Of a stretch of 64,000 bases of DNA, positions 37,556-47,200 are shown piece after piece. The stretch is taken from the NCBI RefSeq assembly GCF_017872555.1, contig NZ_JAEDOX010000001.1, positions 620,001-684,000 of the forward strand, written 5' to 3'. The notes beneath the pieces are model-generated. The model was not told the DNA's origin. It searched no databases and saw only the letters and a list, made by a program, of their open reading frames with translations. Both the position numbers and the translations under genes were made by a program. This stretch comes from Ruegeria sp. HKCCSA071 (GTDB taxonomy: Bacteria; Pseudomonadota; Alphaproteobacteria; Rhodobacterales; Rhodobacteraceae). Within the stretch, counting starts at the first letter, position 1. Each line of letters opens with the position of its first letter.

Positions 37556-40348
37556 TCATTTACCCAGCGACCACCATCCGCGCCGTTTGGGCCTGTCGGA
37601 TTCTGGTTCAGGTTCATCTGCCACAGTTTCAAGCACCGGTTCAGGTTCTGTTGCCACGGGTGTTTCTGCAACGGGCGCGTCTTCGACCGGCTCATCGGCA
37701 GATTGAACTGCAGGTTCTTCCACCGCTGCCACCGCTTCAGCCTGTGCGACTTCTTCGGTCTGTTCGGCTACCTCTGTTGCTTCAGGCGCAGCATCAGCGG
37801 CCTCAACAGCTTCGCTTTGCTCGGCGACCGCCGCCTCGGCAGGTTCGGCTTCGGCGTCTGAGGCCGCTTCTTCAACCGCGGGAGCATCAGCCCCGGCATC
37901 GGCGTCCGTTGCTGCAGGCTGTTCCGCAGCCTCATCTGCTACAGAATCTTTCTTACGACGACGCGGAGCGCGCTTACGCTTAGGCTTGGCAGGTTTTTCC
38001 TCTTCGGTCGCTTCGGCTTCGGCTGCCTCGACAGTGGTTTCGGTTTTAGCGGACTCACCTGTGGCATCCTCCTGCTGTGTCCCTTCACCGTCATCCGCGC
38101 CCTGTTCCGGCGCGTCACCATTGCCCCCACCCTTCTTGCGACGACGACGGCGGCGCTTGCGCTTGGGTTTGGTATCGTCTTCGGTCGGCGCGATATCCTC
38201 TTCGGTTTCTTCCTCTTCCGAAGAATCGACCATATCCATCAGCGAGGCATCGACCGAAACGACAGGTGCTATCGCTTCTGGAACAATGCGGCTGGCAGTC
38301 TTGAATTTCTCCATCGAGAAATCCGGGCTGACCAGATGCACATCGCCTTCGATCCGTACAGACAGGCCATAGCGCGATTCGATCTGGGCAATATGCTCGC
38401 GCTTCTGGTTCATCAGGAAGTTCGCGATACTGACCGGGCAGCGCACCAGAACCTCGCGCGAGCGGCGGCGGGTGCCTTCCTCTTCGATCTGACGCAGGAT
38501 CGACAGCGCCATGTTGTCGTCCGAACGGATCAGGCCGGTGCCATGGCATGCCGGGCATGGCTGCGTGGTCGCCTCGATCATACCGGGGCGCAGCCTCTGA
38601 CGGCTCATCTCGAGCAGGCCAAAACCTGAAATCCGGCCGACCTGAATGCGGGCGCGGTCGGTTTTCAGCTTGTCCTTCAGACGCTTTTCAACGGACGCAT
38701 TGTTCTTGCGCTCGTCCATATCGATGAAATCGATGACAATCAGACCGGCAAGGTCACGCAAACGCAACTGGCGCGCCACTTCTTCCGCGGCCTCCAGGTT
38801 GGTTTTCAGCGCCGTTTCCTCGATCGAGCCTTCTTTCGTGGCCCGGCCCGAGTTCACGTCGATTGCCACCAGCGCTTCGGTCACGCCGATCACGATATAC
38901 CCGCCAGATTTCAGCTGAACGGTCGGGTTGAACATCCCCGCCAGATAGCTTTCCACCTGATAGCGTGCAAACAGCGGCAGCGCGTCCTCGTACCGTTTCA
39001 CATTCTTGGCGTGCGACGGCATGATCATCTTCATGAAGTCCTTGGCGATACGGTATCCGCCTTCGCCCTCGACCAGAACCTCGTCGATATCGCGGTTATA
39101 AAGGTCCCGGATCGACCGTTTAATCAGATCGCCTTCTTCATAGATCTTTGCAGGTGCGATGGATTCCAGGGTCAATGCCCGGATCTGCTCCCACAGGCGT
39201 TGCAGGTATTCATAGTCGCGCTTGATTTCCGACTTGGTGCGCTTGGCGCCCGCAGTCCGGATGATCAAACCTGCCCCTGTCGGGACATCAATATCCGCGG
39301 CGATTTCTTTCAGTTTCTTGCGGTCAACCGCGTTGGTGATCTTGCGGCTGATCCCACCGCCACGCGCGGTGTTTGGCATCAAAACACAATAGCGACCGGC
39401 CAGCGACAGATATGTCGTCAGGGCTGCCCCTTTGTTGCCGCGTTCTTCCTTGACGACCTGCACCAGCAACACCTGGCGCACTTTGATCACTTCCTGAATC
39501 TTGTACCGGCGCGGGCGTGGCTTGCGTGGAGGGCGGATGTCCTCGCTGTCATCTTCCTCGGCCACGGTTTCAATCGTGTCATCTTTCGCGGCTGCGTCAG
39601 CGTGTTCTTCATCCGCGTCGCCATCTTCTGCGTCCTGGTCATCCTCAGACGATTTAGATGCGTCATCGCCATCATCAGCGCTTGAAGCGTCTGCCGGGTC
39701 ATCGGAATCCCCTGCTGCGTCGTCTTGTGAAGACTCAACCATTTCAGCTTCAGCCTCGTCTTCCGAAGCCGTTTCCTCAGCAGCGTCATCTGACACAGCT
39801 TCCGGCGCTTCGTTGTCCTCAGGCTCCTCAACAGGTGTTTCAGCGACGACTTCCATTGGCGATGTCCCTTCGGGCACCTCCATGTCGGCATCGTCTCTGT
39901 CGTCAAGGTCGATGGTTTCCATACCCGTCGGCTCGGTCGAAACTTCCATCGTTTCGACCAGATCGTCCGATTTAAGATCCGCAGCCTTCGACCGGGAGCG
40001 CGAACGCCGCTTCTTCGGCTTGCCTTCGTCGGCCTCATCCCGCGCCTTCATGGCCTCGGCATAAGCGCGCTCTTCCTCCATCAGCGCCTCACGGTCGGCG
40101 ATGGGGATCTGGTAATAGTCCGGGTGAATTTCCGAAAACGCCAGGAAGCCGTGCCGGTTCCCGCCATAATCCACAAAGGCCGCCTGAAGCGACGGCTCAA
40201 CCCGTGTTACTTTTGCAAGATAGATGTTGCCAGCAAGCTGGCGCTTGTTTTCGGATTCAAAATCGAACTCCTCGACCTTATTTCCGTCAACCACCACGAC
40301 GCGGGTTTCCTCCGCGTGGGTGGCATCGATAAGCATTTTCTTAGCCAT
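37556..40348 (-). CDS. rne: Ribonuclease E
   Basis: 930-aa endoribonuclease of RNA decay and rRNA/tRNA processing. N-terminal catalytic half: S1 domain starting near residue 38, interrupted by an acidic Glu/Asp/Ala/Ser-rich insertion (about 95-270), then the 5' sensor, the DNase I-like domain with GESGR-type catalytic region read as VAIDVNSGRATKEG, and the Zn-link CPACHGTG near 598. The C-terminal part has Arg-rich RNA-binding stretches (KRKRRRRRRKKGG; KRKRAPRRRKK) separated by acidic Ala-Glu repeats, the scaffold for the degradosome. The start MAKKMLIDAT at 40348 is the family start, not the ATG 60 bases upstream. Confidence 0.95.
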   Translation of the reverse strand: MAKKMLIDATHAEETRVVVVDGNKVEEFDFESENKRQLAGNIYLAKVTRVEPSLQAAFVDYGGNRHGFLAFSEIHPDYYQIPIADREALMEEERAYAEAMKARDEADEGKPKKRRSRSRSKAADLKSDDLVETMEVSTEPTGMETIDLDDRDDADMEVPEGTSPMEVVAETPVEEPEDNEAPEAVSDDAAEETASEDEAEAEMVESSQDDAAGDSDDPADASSADDGDDASKSSEDDQDAEDGDADEEHADAAAKDDTIETVAEEDDSEDIRPPRKPRPRRYKIQEVIKVRQVLLVQVVKEERGNKGAALTTYLSLAGRYCVLMPNTARGGGISRKITNAVDRKKLKEIAADIDVPTGAGLIIRTAGAKRTKSEIKRDYEYLQRLWEQIRALTLESIAPAKIYEEGDLIKRSIRDLYNRDIDEVLVEGEGGYRIAKDFMKMIMPSHAKNVKRYEDALPLFARYQVESYLAGMFNPTVQLKSGGYIVIGVTEALVAIDVNSGRATKEGSIEETALKTNLEAAEEVARQLRLRDLAGLIVIDFIDMDERKNNASVEKRLKDKLKTDRARIQVGRISGFGLLEMSRQRLRPGMIEATTQPCPACHGTGLIRSDDNMALSILRQIEEEGTRRRSREVLVRCPVSIANFLMNQKREHIAQIESRYGLSVRIEGDVHLVSPDFSMEKFKTASRIVPEAIAPVVSVDASLMDMVDSSEEEETEEDIAPTEDDTKPKRKRRRRRRKKGGGNGDAPEQGADDGEGTQQEDATGESAKTETTVEAAEAEATEEEKPAKPKRKRAPRRRKKDSVADEAAEQPAATDADAGADAPAVEEAASDAEAEPAEAAVAEQSEAVEAADAAPEATEVAEQTEEVAQAEAVAAVEEPAVQSADEPVEDAPVAETPVATEPEPVLETVADEPEPESDRPKRRGWWSLGK

Positions 40349-40790
40349 GTGTCCTTGGTGCACCGCGCCAAACGCGTTGTCCTGACCCGTCCAGGTGGAC
40401 AGGCACATTTGGGGAGGTGTCTTGTCAGGGCGATATTGGACGGCGCACGGCAGGGTCTGGCGCTGTGGCCCCCTGCCCGGTCACTCAATCGTTGCGCGCG
40501 CGTCATCGCGGTTCTTCTCCGACAGGCACGGTTCGCGCCGCCGCCTGCCCATTATTCCTTTCGCCCGACATGTCGGACTCAGGTACTACATTGCCCCAAA
40601 TGGGGCACAATCGGTCTGCATTGCGGCGAACAATCCGTCATCACCATCAGCAAAGCAGCGAAACTCAATGATTCGGGGCTTATGGACACAAAATTGGCCC
40701 GGCCCGTCCGGATACAATAAAAGCAGTCCTGTGGAAAAGACAATGGGCAAACTGCACCGCCCCTAACGCGGCGAGCGGGATCGCCTTCAT
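40349..40790 (-). promoter_or_regulatory. Long upstream region of rne
   Basis: About 440 bases with no convincing gene. It contains a perfect hairpin TGCCCCA/TGGGGCA at 40592-40607 and the palindrome CCGACATGTCGG near 40564-40575. No clear sigma70 promoter was found. RNase E is known in enterobacteria to control its own mRNA through the 5' leader, so a structured leader is plausible here. Confidence 0.4.
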
Positions 40791-40850
40791 CTGGCCAAAA
40801 ATATCCCGGGGGAGTCGCCACAGGCGACGGGGGCAGAGCCCCCGTCCCAA
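40791..40850 (-). repeat. Dispersed double-hairpin repeat, copy 2 (3' of dctD)
   Basis: Second copy of the element at 19570-19628, in the same orientation relative to the gene it follows, three bases after the stop of the response regulator gene. Hairpins GTCGCC-ACA-GGCGAC and GGGGGC-AGA-GCCCCC. Stem bases differ from copy 1 in a compensating way (GTCGC/GCGAC against GTCGCC/GGCGAC), so structure is kept. Confidence 0.78.
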
Positions 40851-40853
40851 AGT

Positions 40854-42188
40854 CTACAGATAGTCCGACCGCTGGAGGCCGTACTTGGCCATCTTTTCAT
40901 TCAATGTCCGGCGCGGAAGGCACAATTCATCCATCACAGACGCAATCGAGCCTTTGTGCCGCCGCATCGTGTTGTCGATCAGCATCCGTTCAAAGGCTTC
41001 GACATATTCCTTCAGCGGCTTGCCTTCAGTGGTCATGACCGGCTGCATTTCCTCGTGATCTGACATCAACAGCGAGGCGATCGTTCCGGATCCGCGGCGC
41101 GATTGCAGCACCGCGCGTTCGGCAATGTTGATCAACTGGCGCACGTTCCCCGGCCAGGGCGCTTGCAACAGTTGTGCCGCTTCCTGAGCGCTTACCTGAG
41201 GCGCATCACAGCCGTATTCTTCCGCGAACTGCTCGCCCAGGCGGGTGAACAGGGTCAGAATATCCTCGCCCCTCTGACGCAGGGGCGGCATGGTGATGCG
41301 CAAGGCGGCCAATCGATAGAACAGGTCAGGCCGCAAGACATCTTCCGACGTTTTTCCAGCCTCCTGCAGGTTCGAGATCGCAACGATGCGTGTCTCGGCC
41401 GGTGTGCCCTGCTCGTTCATCACGCTAAGCAGCTTGGCTTGCAGGGAATCGCTGAGCGCTTCGACATCTTCCAGAACCAGCGTCCCGCCCCGCGCCTCTT
41501 CGATGGCGGGCAATTGGGCATCTTCCGGCATCATCGGTCCAAACAGACGTTTGGCCAGCGCGTCTTCCTCGAGCGCCGCGCAGGACACCAGCACGAACTT
41601 CTTTCCAGCGCGGCTGCCAACCGCGTGCAGGGCGTGTGCAACAAGCGTTTTTCCGGTCCCTGTCTCTCCGTCGATCAGCACATGGCCATCCGCCTGGCCC
41701 AGATCGAGGATATCCTCGCGCAGGCGTTCCATAACCGGGCTGGCGCCGATCAGCTTGTTCATGATCTGGGTGCCACCGGACAATTCCCGACGCAGCGCCC
41801 GGTTGTCCAGCGTCAGACGCCGCGCATTGCTGGCCCGTTTGGCCAGTTCCGACATACGGTCCGGGTTGAAGGGTTTTTCAAGGAAGTCGAAGGCTCCGAC
41901 ACGCATCGCCTCGACAGCCATCGGAACATCGCCGTGACCGGTGATCATGATCACGGGCAAGGTGCTGTCAGCGCCCATCAGCTTTTTGAGAAGCTGAATG
42001 CCGTCCATTCCGGGCATCTTGATGTCCGAAATAACAATCCCAGGATAATCCGGGCCCAACACCTTGAGCGCATCTTCCGCGCTGGCGAAGGTTTCCGTGT
42101 CATATCCGGACAAAGCGAGCCACTGACTGATCGACTGGCGCATGTCCTGTTCATCGTCAACAATGGCAATTTTCATGGCTTGTGCCAT
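40854..42188 (-). CDS. dctD: DctD-like NtrC-family response regulator without GAFTGA loop
   Basis: 444 aa: receiver domain with D55 as phospho-acceptor, AAA+ domain with Walker A GETGTGKT (174-181) and Walker B TLVLED (236-241), and a C-terminal Fis-type HTH (GSIASVMDELCLPRRTLNEK). Between the two Walker motifs, where sigma54 activators carry GAFTGA, this protein has LFGPMMPEDAQLPAIEEA, so it probably cannot remodel sigma54. The DctD name rests on the sensor next door and overall likeness. The start MAQAMKIAIVDDE was chosen for GAGG seven bases upstream; ATGs six bases before and twelve after are possible. Confidence 0.78.
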   Translation of the reverse strand: MAQAMKIAIVDDEQDMRQSISQWLALSGYDTETFASAEDALKVLGPDYPGIVISDIKMPGMDGIQLLKKLMGADSTLPVIMITGHGDVPMAVEAMRVGAFDFLEKPFNPDRMSELAKRASNARRLTLDNRALRRELSGGTQIMNKLIGASPVMERLREDILDLGQADGHVLIDGETGTGKTLVAHALHAVGSRAGKKFVLVSCAALEEDALAKRLFGPMMPEDAQLPAIEEARGGTLVLEDVEALSDSLQAKLLSVMNEQGTPAETRIVAISNLQEAGKTSEDVLRPDLFYRLAALRITMPPLRQRGEDILTLFTRLGEQFAEEYGCDAPQVSAQEAAQLLQAPWPGNVRQLINIAERAVLQSRRGSGTIASLLMSDHEEMQPVMTTEGKPLKEYVEAFERMLIDNTMRRHKGSIASVMDELCLPRRTLNEKMAKYGLQRSDYL

Positions 42189-42200
42189 AGTCATTCCTCG

Positions 42201-43979
42201 TTATTCCGCGGCTTCAAGGCCGTCGCTTCCCAGTGCAGGCAACTGCATTTCAAACACCGCACCGCCATATTGGCCGTTGCGCGCAGTCAACCGTCCCCCA
42301 TGGTCGTTCACGATCCCTGACGAGATGGCAAGCCCCAGACCAACACCGTCTCCGGGCTGTTTGGTCGTGTAGAACGGCTCGAACAAGTTTTCGATATCCT
42401 CGATTCCGTGCCCGTTGTCGCGTACGGTCAGCACGGCCGTGTCACCCGCTGCCAGGATGATTTCCACATCCGGCTCCGCCACTGATTTGGTGGCGTCCAG
42501 TGCGTTTCGCAAGAGGTTGACCATGACCTGCTCAATGCGCATTCGGTCCCCCATCACGATCACGGGTTCCTCTGGCACGATCTGCGTGATCTTGACGTGA
42601 CGCTGACGCAGTTGCGGCTCCATCATCGACAGGGACGAGGCCAGCGCGTCACCAAGATTTACTGGTGAAAACGCATCTGCCCCCTTGCGCGCATAAGACT
42701 TCAGCTGCCGGGTAATTGCGCCCATCCGTTCGATCAGACCATCGATGCGACCAAAGCTGGCAAGGGCCTCTTCCGGGCGGTTGCGGCGCAGCAACAGGCG
42801 GGCCCCGGCCAGATAGGTTTTCATTGCCGCCAGTGGCTGGTTCAACTCGTGACTGACCGCGGCCGACATCTCGCCCAAGGCGGCCAGTTTCGAGCTTTGC
42901 GCAAGCGTCTGTTCCGCCAAATCCAGCGTCTTTTCAACCCGTTCACGTTCAGCGATTTCCCGCTGTAGCCGTGCGTTCAATGCGCGAAGCTCTGCCGACT
43001 CGCGCTGGAACAGGGTCATGCGCAACGTGGCACGGCGGCTCAACGCATAGAACGCAAGCGCCAGAAGAATCGCAAACCCCATGATTTCCAGCGCCAGAAC
43101 GCTGTTCACCTTTTCCCGGATCGAGGCATAGGTCGTGAACGACGTCATCTGCCAGCCGCGGAACGGAATGCGCGTTTCGATCCGCATTACCGCTTCGCCC
43201 TGAAGATAGGCATCAGGCGGCAGCGCGGTCCAATCGGTTGTAGCGCGGATGGCGCGCTGGATCGCACCTTGTGGAGGCTGGCGCAACATCGCCGTGTTCT
43301 CATCCAGCCCGCGCCACCGGGGTTCCGTAGACAGAATGATGTTGCCAGCGCTGTCGGTAACCATCACTGCATCCGAGATACCGGCCCAAGCGCGTTCGAA
43401 CTTTTGCAGGTCAACCTCGACGACGATTACCCCCAGAAACTCGGCCCCGTTCTCCAACCGGCGCGAATACACAAAGCTGTATCCGCCTGCGTCCTTGGGA
43501 ATAACGGAAAATATCGTCGCGTTCGAGCGGATCGCATCCACAAAATAAGGCGTGTTCCGATGCCCTTCCCCCAACCTGCTTCGGTCAGTTGCGGCAACTG
43601 TTCGCCCGTCGCTGTCCAGCAATACCAGAGAGGCCGCGCCGATCTCTTCCACGAAGGAGATAAGGCGTTGTGTCGACAGGGTGTAATCGCCTGACTGCAA
43701 TGCCGAAATCAACGTCGGGTCGCGGGCAAGCAATTGCGGAACAATCGAGTTGCGGCGCAACTCACTCAGCAAGTTGCCCGAATACAGAGTCAGCCGCAGT
43801 TCCGCCCGGTTGCGCGTGGATTCGGTGAACCTGTCGGTCAACAGTCGGTTCGTGATCCATACCGTTGCAATTGTCGCGACCAGCAGAACAAGAACCGCCA
43901 GCCGCAACCGCCAACCCAGCGGTGCACCACGAAACGGTTTCAGCATATTTGACCAGCCAGATCGAACTTCGGGGTTCAT
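42201..43979 (-). CDS. dctB: DctB-like sensor histidine kinase
   Basis: 592 aa. One helix near 27-48, a periplasmic double-PDC (dCache) sensor to about 290, a second helix near 295-315, a coiled coil (RALNARLQREIAERERVEK), then the DHp domain with SHELNQPLAAMKTYLAGAR and the ATPase domain (NLLRNALDA, VRDNGHGI, GVGLGLAISSGIV). This is the layout of C4-dicarboxylate sensor DctB. It lies 12 bases before the response regulator gene. The ligand is not certain; no dctPQM transporter is in the window. Confidence 0.82.
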   Translation of the reverse strand: MNPEVRSGWSNMLKPFRGAPLGWRLRLAVLVLLVATIATVWITNRLLTDRFTESTRNRAELRLTLYSGNLLSELRRNSIVPQLLARDPTLISALQSGDYTLSTQRLISFVEEIGAASLVLLDSDGRTVAATDRSRLGEGHRNTPYFVDAIRSNATIFSVIPKDAGGYSFVYSRRLENGAEFLGVIVVEVDLQKFERAWAGISDAVMVTDSAGNIILSTEPRWRGLDENTAMLRQPPQGAIQRAIRATTDWTALPPDAYLQGEAVMRIETRIPFRGWQMTSFTTYASIREKVNSVLALEIMGFAILLALAFYALSRRATLRMTLFQRESAELRALNARLQREIAERERVEKTLDLAEQTLAQSSKLAALGEMSAAVSHELNQPLAAMKTYLAGARLLLRRNRPEEALASFGRIDGLIERMGAITRQLKSYARKGADAFSPVNLGDALASSLSMMEPQLRQRHVKITQIVPEEPVIVMGDRMRIEQVMVNLLRNALDATKSVAEPDVEIILAAGDTAVLTVRDNGHGIEDIENLFEPFYTTKQPGDGVGLGLAISSGIVNDHGGRLTARNGQYGGAVFEMQLPALGSDGLEAAE

Positions 43980-44015
43980 GGTGAAAGGTTAAGCCCCGGC
44001 GGGCGAGACCTCAAG

Positions 44016-44684
44016 TCACGCCGCTTCAAACACACCTGACAATGCGCGGAACAACGCCACCCCGTCTGTGCCGCCATGACCCTGATCCGCTGCGCGTTCG
44101 GGGTGCGGCATCATTCCAAGCACGCGGCGGTTTTCCGACAGGATCCCGGCGATATCCCCGACCGAGCCGTTCGGGTTTTCGGCATAGGTGAACGCGATCC
44201 GGTCCTGATCCTTCAAAGCGGCCAGTGTCGCGTCATCCGCAAAATAGTTGCCATCGTGGTGCGCTATCGGAATACCGATCACATCGCCTGCGTTGTAACC
44301 GCTGGTAAACGCGCTGTCGCTGGTTTCGACCTTCAGGCCGACGGTCTTGCAGATATATTTCAGCCCGGCATTGCGCAGCAACGCGCCCGGCAGGATGCCG
44401 GTTTCCGTCAGAACCTGAAAACCGTTGCAAATTCCGACGGCATAACCGCCGCGCTGCGTGTGTTCGACGACGGCCTTGCAGATCGGCGATTGCGCTGCGA
44501 TAGCGCCGCACCGCAGGTAATCTCCGTAAGAGAACCCGCCCGGCACACCCACGATATCAATACCTTCGGGCAAAGCCGCGTCTTTGTGCCAGACCATATC
44601 GACCTGAAAACCGGCCTGCTCAAAGGCGACGGCAAGATCTCGGTCACAGTTGGATCCGGGGAATACGATTACGGCTGCGCGCAT
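44016..44684 (-). CDS. purQ: FGAM synthase glutaminase subunit PurQ
   Basis: 222-aa class I glutamine amidotransferase that gives ammonia to PurL in purine synthesis. The catalytic cysteine is in GICNGFQVL, and the His-Glu pair in [12 protein letters not shown]-terminal [17 protein letters not shown] is the usual family start. Together with small PurS and large PurL it makes the FGAM synthase complex; purS is one gene upstream and purL starts at 63859. Confidence 0.97.
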   Translation of the reverse strand: MRAAVIVFPGSNCDRDLAVAFEQAGFQVDMVWHKDAALPEGIDIVGVPGGFSYGDYLRCGAIAAQSPICKAVVEHTQRGGYAVGICNGFQVLTETGILPGALLRNAGLKYICKTVGLKVETSDSAFTSGYNAGDVIGIPIAHHDGNYFADDATLAALKDQDRIAFTYAENPNGSVGDIAGILSENRRVLGMMPHPERAADQGHGGTDGVALFRALSGVFEAA

Positions 44685-44695
44685 GGCGGGCCCTC

Positions 44696-45739
44696 CTACG
44701 AGACAAAATCTGTGACAACCGCAACACCCGGAGGCGTTGGATGGTCAAAAGCGGCAAGCTCGGCGCTTACCTGGTTCAGGGTTATTTTCCGGGTCACCAG
44801 CGGGCTCAGGTCGACCCCTTGACCGGTGATCAGGGACAACAGCGATGGATAGCGCCAGCTTGGCATCCCACGGGTGCCAAACACGGAGAGCTGACCAGAA
44901 TAGAGCACATCCATCGGCAGCGACATCTGCACATGGTCCCCCGCGGGCATTCCGATTTGCACCATGCGGCCCAATTTACGCAGGGATCGAATGGCGGAAA
45001 CGGTCGTGGCTTCGACGCCAAGCGCCTCGATCGCAACATGGGCACCACCACCGGTGACGTCTTTCACCGCCTGTGGGGCATCACATGTTGCGGCGTTGAC
45101 CACCGCATCGGCGCCCAGAGTTTTGGCATAAGCCAGCTTGTCTTCGGCGATATCGACAACGATTACACGCGCGCCAAGCGCCTTGCCCAGAAGAAGCGTT
45201 GATATTCCGACACCGCCGCCGCCAAAGACAGCAATCCACTCACCACCCCGCACCTGCGCCCGGCCAACAAGCGCCTGCCACGCTGTGGTTACGCGGCACC
45301 CCAATGCGGCGGCGATTTCAGGCGCGATGCTGTCGGGCAAGGTTGTCAGGTTGGCATCGGCATGAGCCACGGCAACATATTCAGCAAAGGCCCCGTCACA
45401 GGTAAAGCCGGGTACGACCTGGTTCGGACAGATTGTCTGATGACCCTGCGCGCAGTCCGGACAATGCCCACAGGCTAGGATGAAGGGCGCAATCACCCGG
45501 TCCCCGACACGCCACCGTGTGACGCGCGTTCCGACCGAGACCACCTCGCCACAAAACTCGTGACCGGGTGTCATGGGCAGGACAACGTCGGGGTCTGAGC
45601 CCGACCAGGCGTGCCAGTCGGACCTGCACACGCCACAAGCCAGCACCCGCACCACAACACCGTCTTCGGTGGGAACCGGATCGGGGATCGTCGACACCTC
45701 AAGCGGTTGACGATAGGTGATCAGACGCGCGGCCCGCAT
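44696..45739 (-). CDS. Zinc-dependent alcohol dehydrogenase
   Basis: 347-aa medium-chain dehydrogenase. Catalytic zinc ligands CGVCRSD and GHEF; the structural zinc site [15 protein letters not shown] has four cysteines; NAD loop GGGGVGIS. Substrate unknown. Oddly, it lies between purS (three bases after its stop) and purQ (11 bases before its start), which are usually adjacent. It therefore seems to have been inserted into the purine operon and is read with it. Confidence 0.9.
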   Translation of the reverse strand: MRAARLITYRQPLEVSTIPDPVPTEDGVVVRVLACGVCRSDWHAWSGSDPDVVLPMTPGHEFCGEVVSVGTRVTRWRVGDRVIAPFILACGHCPDCAQGHQTICPNQVVPGFTCDGAFAEYVAVAHADANLTTLPDSIAPEIAAALGCRVTTAWQALVGRAQVRGGEWIAVFGGGGVGISTLLLGKALGARVIVVDIAEDKLAYAKTLGADAVVNAATCDAPQAVKDVTGGGAHVAIEALGVEATTVSAIRSLRKLGRMVQIGMPAGDHVQMSLPMDVLYSGQLSVFGTRGMPSWRYPSLLSLITGQGVDLSPLVTRKITLNQVSAELAAFDHPTPPGVAVVTDFVS

Positions 45740-45742
45740 TAA

Positions 45743-45973
45743 TCAGACCAGTTCGATCTCGTAGCGTTCGATGACGGTGTTGGCCAAAAGCTTTTCGCAC
45801 ATCTCGGTCACGTCTGCCTCGGTCGCGCCATCGGCAAGCTCAAGATCGATGACTTTGCCTTGGCGTACGCCTTCGACCTGATCAAAGCCCATTGCACCCA
45901 ATGCGTGCCGTACTGCTTCGCCCTGCGGGTCCAGCACCCCGTTCTTGAGCATCACATGAACCCGTGCTTTCAT
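45743..45973 (-). CDS. purS: FGAM synthase subunit PurS
   Basis: 76-aa small subunit that bridges PurQ and PurL. The whole family pattern is present: VHVMLKNGVLDPQGEAVRHAL, GFDQVEGVRQGKVIDLEL, EKLLANTVIERYEIEL. The ATG at 45973 is the family start; the frame is open a further 90 bases upstream but there is no ribosome binding site or family likeness there. Confidence 0.96.
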   Translation of the reverse strand: MKARVHVMLKNGVLDPQGEAVRHALGAMGFDQVEGVRQGKVIDLELADGATEADVTEMCEKLLANTVIERYEIELV

Positions 45974-46212
45974 TTTGGCAACTCCACCTGTGGGCCGCAT
46001 ACAAGGCCCATTTCGTTGCGCGGGGGATAGCGCGCCTGATGGGTTTCGACAACCCTGTTTCAAACGCAGTTTGCCGCAGGCGAGTGACGATCCTGCGCCG
46101 TCAGTTGGACCTGAGTAGTTTTGTTGGCGCAGCAGCTGGAAACTTCGGAATAGTCATCTGATCAAACGGCCCGGCCACACGCAAACACCCTGCTCTGCCA
46201 ACAACTTGGCAA

Positions 46213-46241
46213 AGGCAAAACGCCGCCCTGAGGGGGCGGCG
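46213..46241 (-). terminator. Terminator after purC
   Basis: On the minus strand CGCCGCC-CCCTCA-GGGCGGCG followed by TTTTGCCTTT. It lies 18 bases beyond the purC stop, so purS-adh-purQ must have another promoter in 45974-46212. Confidence 0.85.
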
Positions 46242-46258
46242 CTGCTGAGAAGGAATGT

Positions 46259-47014
46259 TTAGTTGATCAGCGTCGGCTTGGTGACATTACTGGCAGGCAG
46301 CACACCCAGCCTTCGGGCGACCTCGGAATAGGCATCTGTCAGACTGCCCAGATCGCGGCGGAATACATCCTTGTCCAGTTTCTGACCGGTCTTGATATCC
46401 CACAGGCGGCAGCTGTCCGGGCTGATTTCATCCGCAACAACCAGCCGCTGATAGTCGCCTTCAAACACGCGCCCGATTTCGATCTTGAAGTCAACCAGAC
46501 GGATGCCCACCGCAAGCATCACGCCGCTCAGGAAGTCGTTCACGCGCAGCGCAAGGCTGAGGATGTCGTCCATGTCCTGCTGGCTGGCCCAGCCAAACGC
46601 GGCGATGTGTTCCTCGGTGACAAGAGGATCGCCCAAAGCGTCATCCTTGAAGCAATATTCAACGATCGGACGTGGTAATTGCGTCCCTTCTGCGATGCCA
46701 AGACGTTTCGACATCGAACCGGCCGCGTAATTGCGCACGATCACTTCCAGTGGAATGATCTCGCAATTGCGCACCAGCTGTTCGCGCATATTCAGGCGCC
46801 GGATGAAGTGGTTCGGAATGCCAATCTGGGTCAGCCCGGTCATGAAGAACTCGGACAACCGGTTGTTCAGCACGCCTTTGCCGTCAATCACGTCTTTCTT
46901 CTCGGCGTTGAACGCGGTGGCGTCATCCTTGAAATACTGTACGATGGTGCCCGGCTCGGGGCCTTCATACAGAATTTTGGCCTTGCCTTCGTAGATTTTC
47001 TTGCGACGCGCCAT
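46259..47014 (-). CDS. purC: SAICAR synthase PurC
   Basis: Joins CAIR with aspartate in purine synthesis, using ATP. 251 aa. [20 protein letters not shown] at the start, the [12 protein letters not shown] segment, [33 protein letters not shown] and the [10 protein letters not shown] motif identify the family. It is divergent from the DUF1476 gene across a 186-base gap, as in many alphaproteobacteria. Confidence 0.97.
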   Translation of the reverse strand: MARRKKIYEGKAKILYEGPEPGTIVQYFKDDATAFNAEKKDVIDGKGVLNNRLSEFFMTGLTQIGIPNHFIRRLNMREQLVRNCEIIPLEVIVRNYAAGSMSKRLGIAEGTQLPRPIVEYCFKDDALGDPLVTEEHIAAFGWASQQDMDDILSLALRVNDFLSGVMLAVGIRLVDFKIEIGRVFEGDYQRLVVADEISPDSCRLWDIKTGQKLDKDVFRRDLGSLTDAYSEVARRLGVLPASNVTKPTLIN

Positions 47015-47200
47015 AAGCGACCTTTCCAGACTGGCGAAAGGGAATGAGTCCCTTCACGTTGGCGTCCTCATAGTGCAAGCCCTGCGTTCCCGCAAGTTCG
47101 CTGCCCCGAGGGCCTTTGACGCAGCGCAAATACCTTGCACCCGGGGTGTCCTATTGTCATATCATCAGTGAGAAACGGTAATCCAAGGGGTCCCCAACCA

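Noticed and set aside
37651-38130. Repeat array in the C-terminal part of rne
   Set aside because: The repeats are Ala/Glu/Val low-complexity codons of the protein scaffold, not a DNA repeat or CRISPR array.
41103-42320. 405-codon open frame antisense to dctD
   Set aside because: Shadow of the regulator gene, with low-complexity Arg/His/Gln content and no motif.
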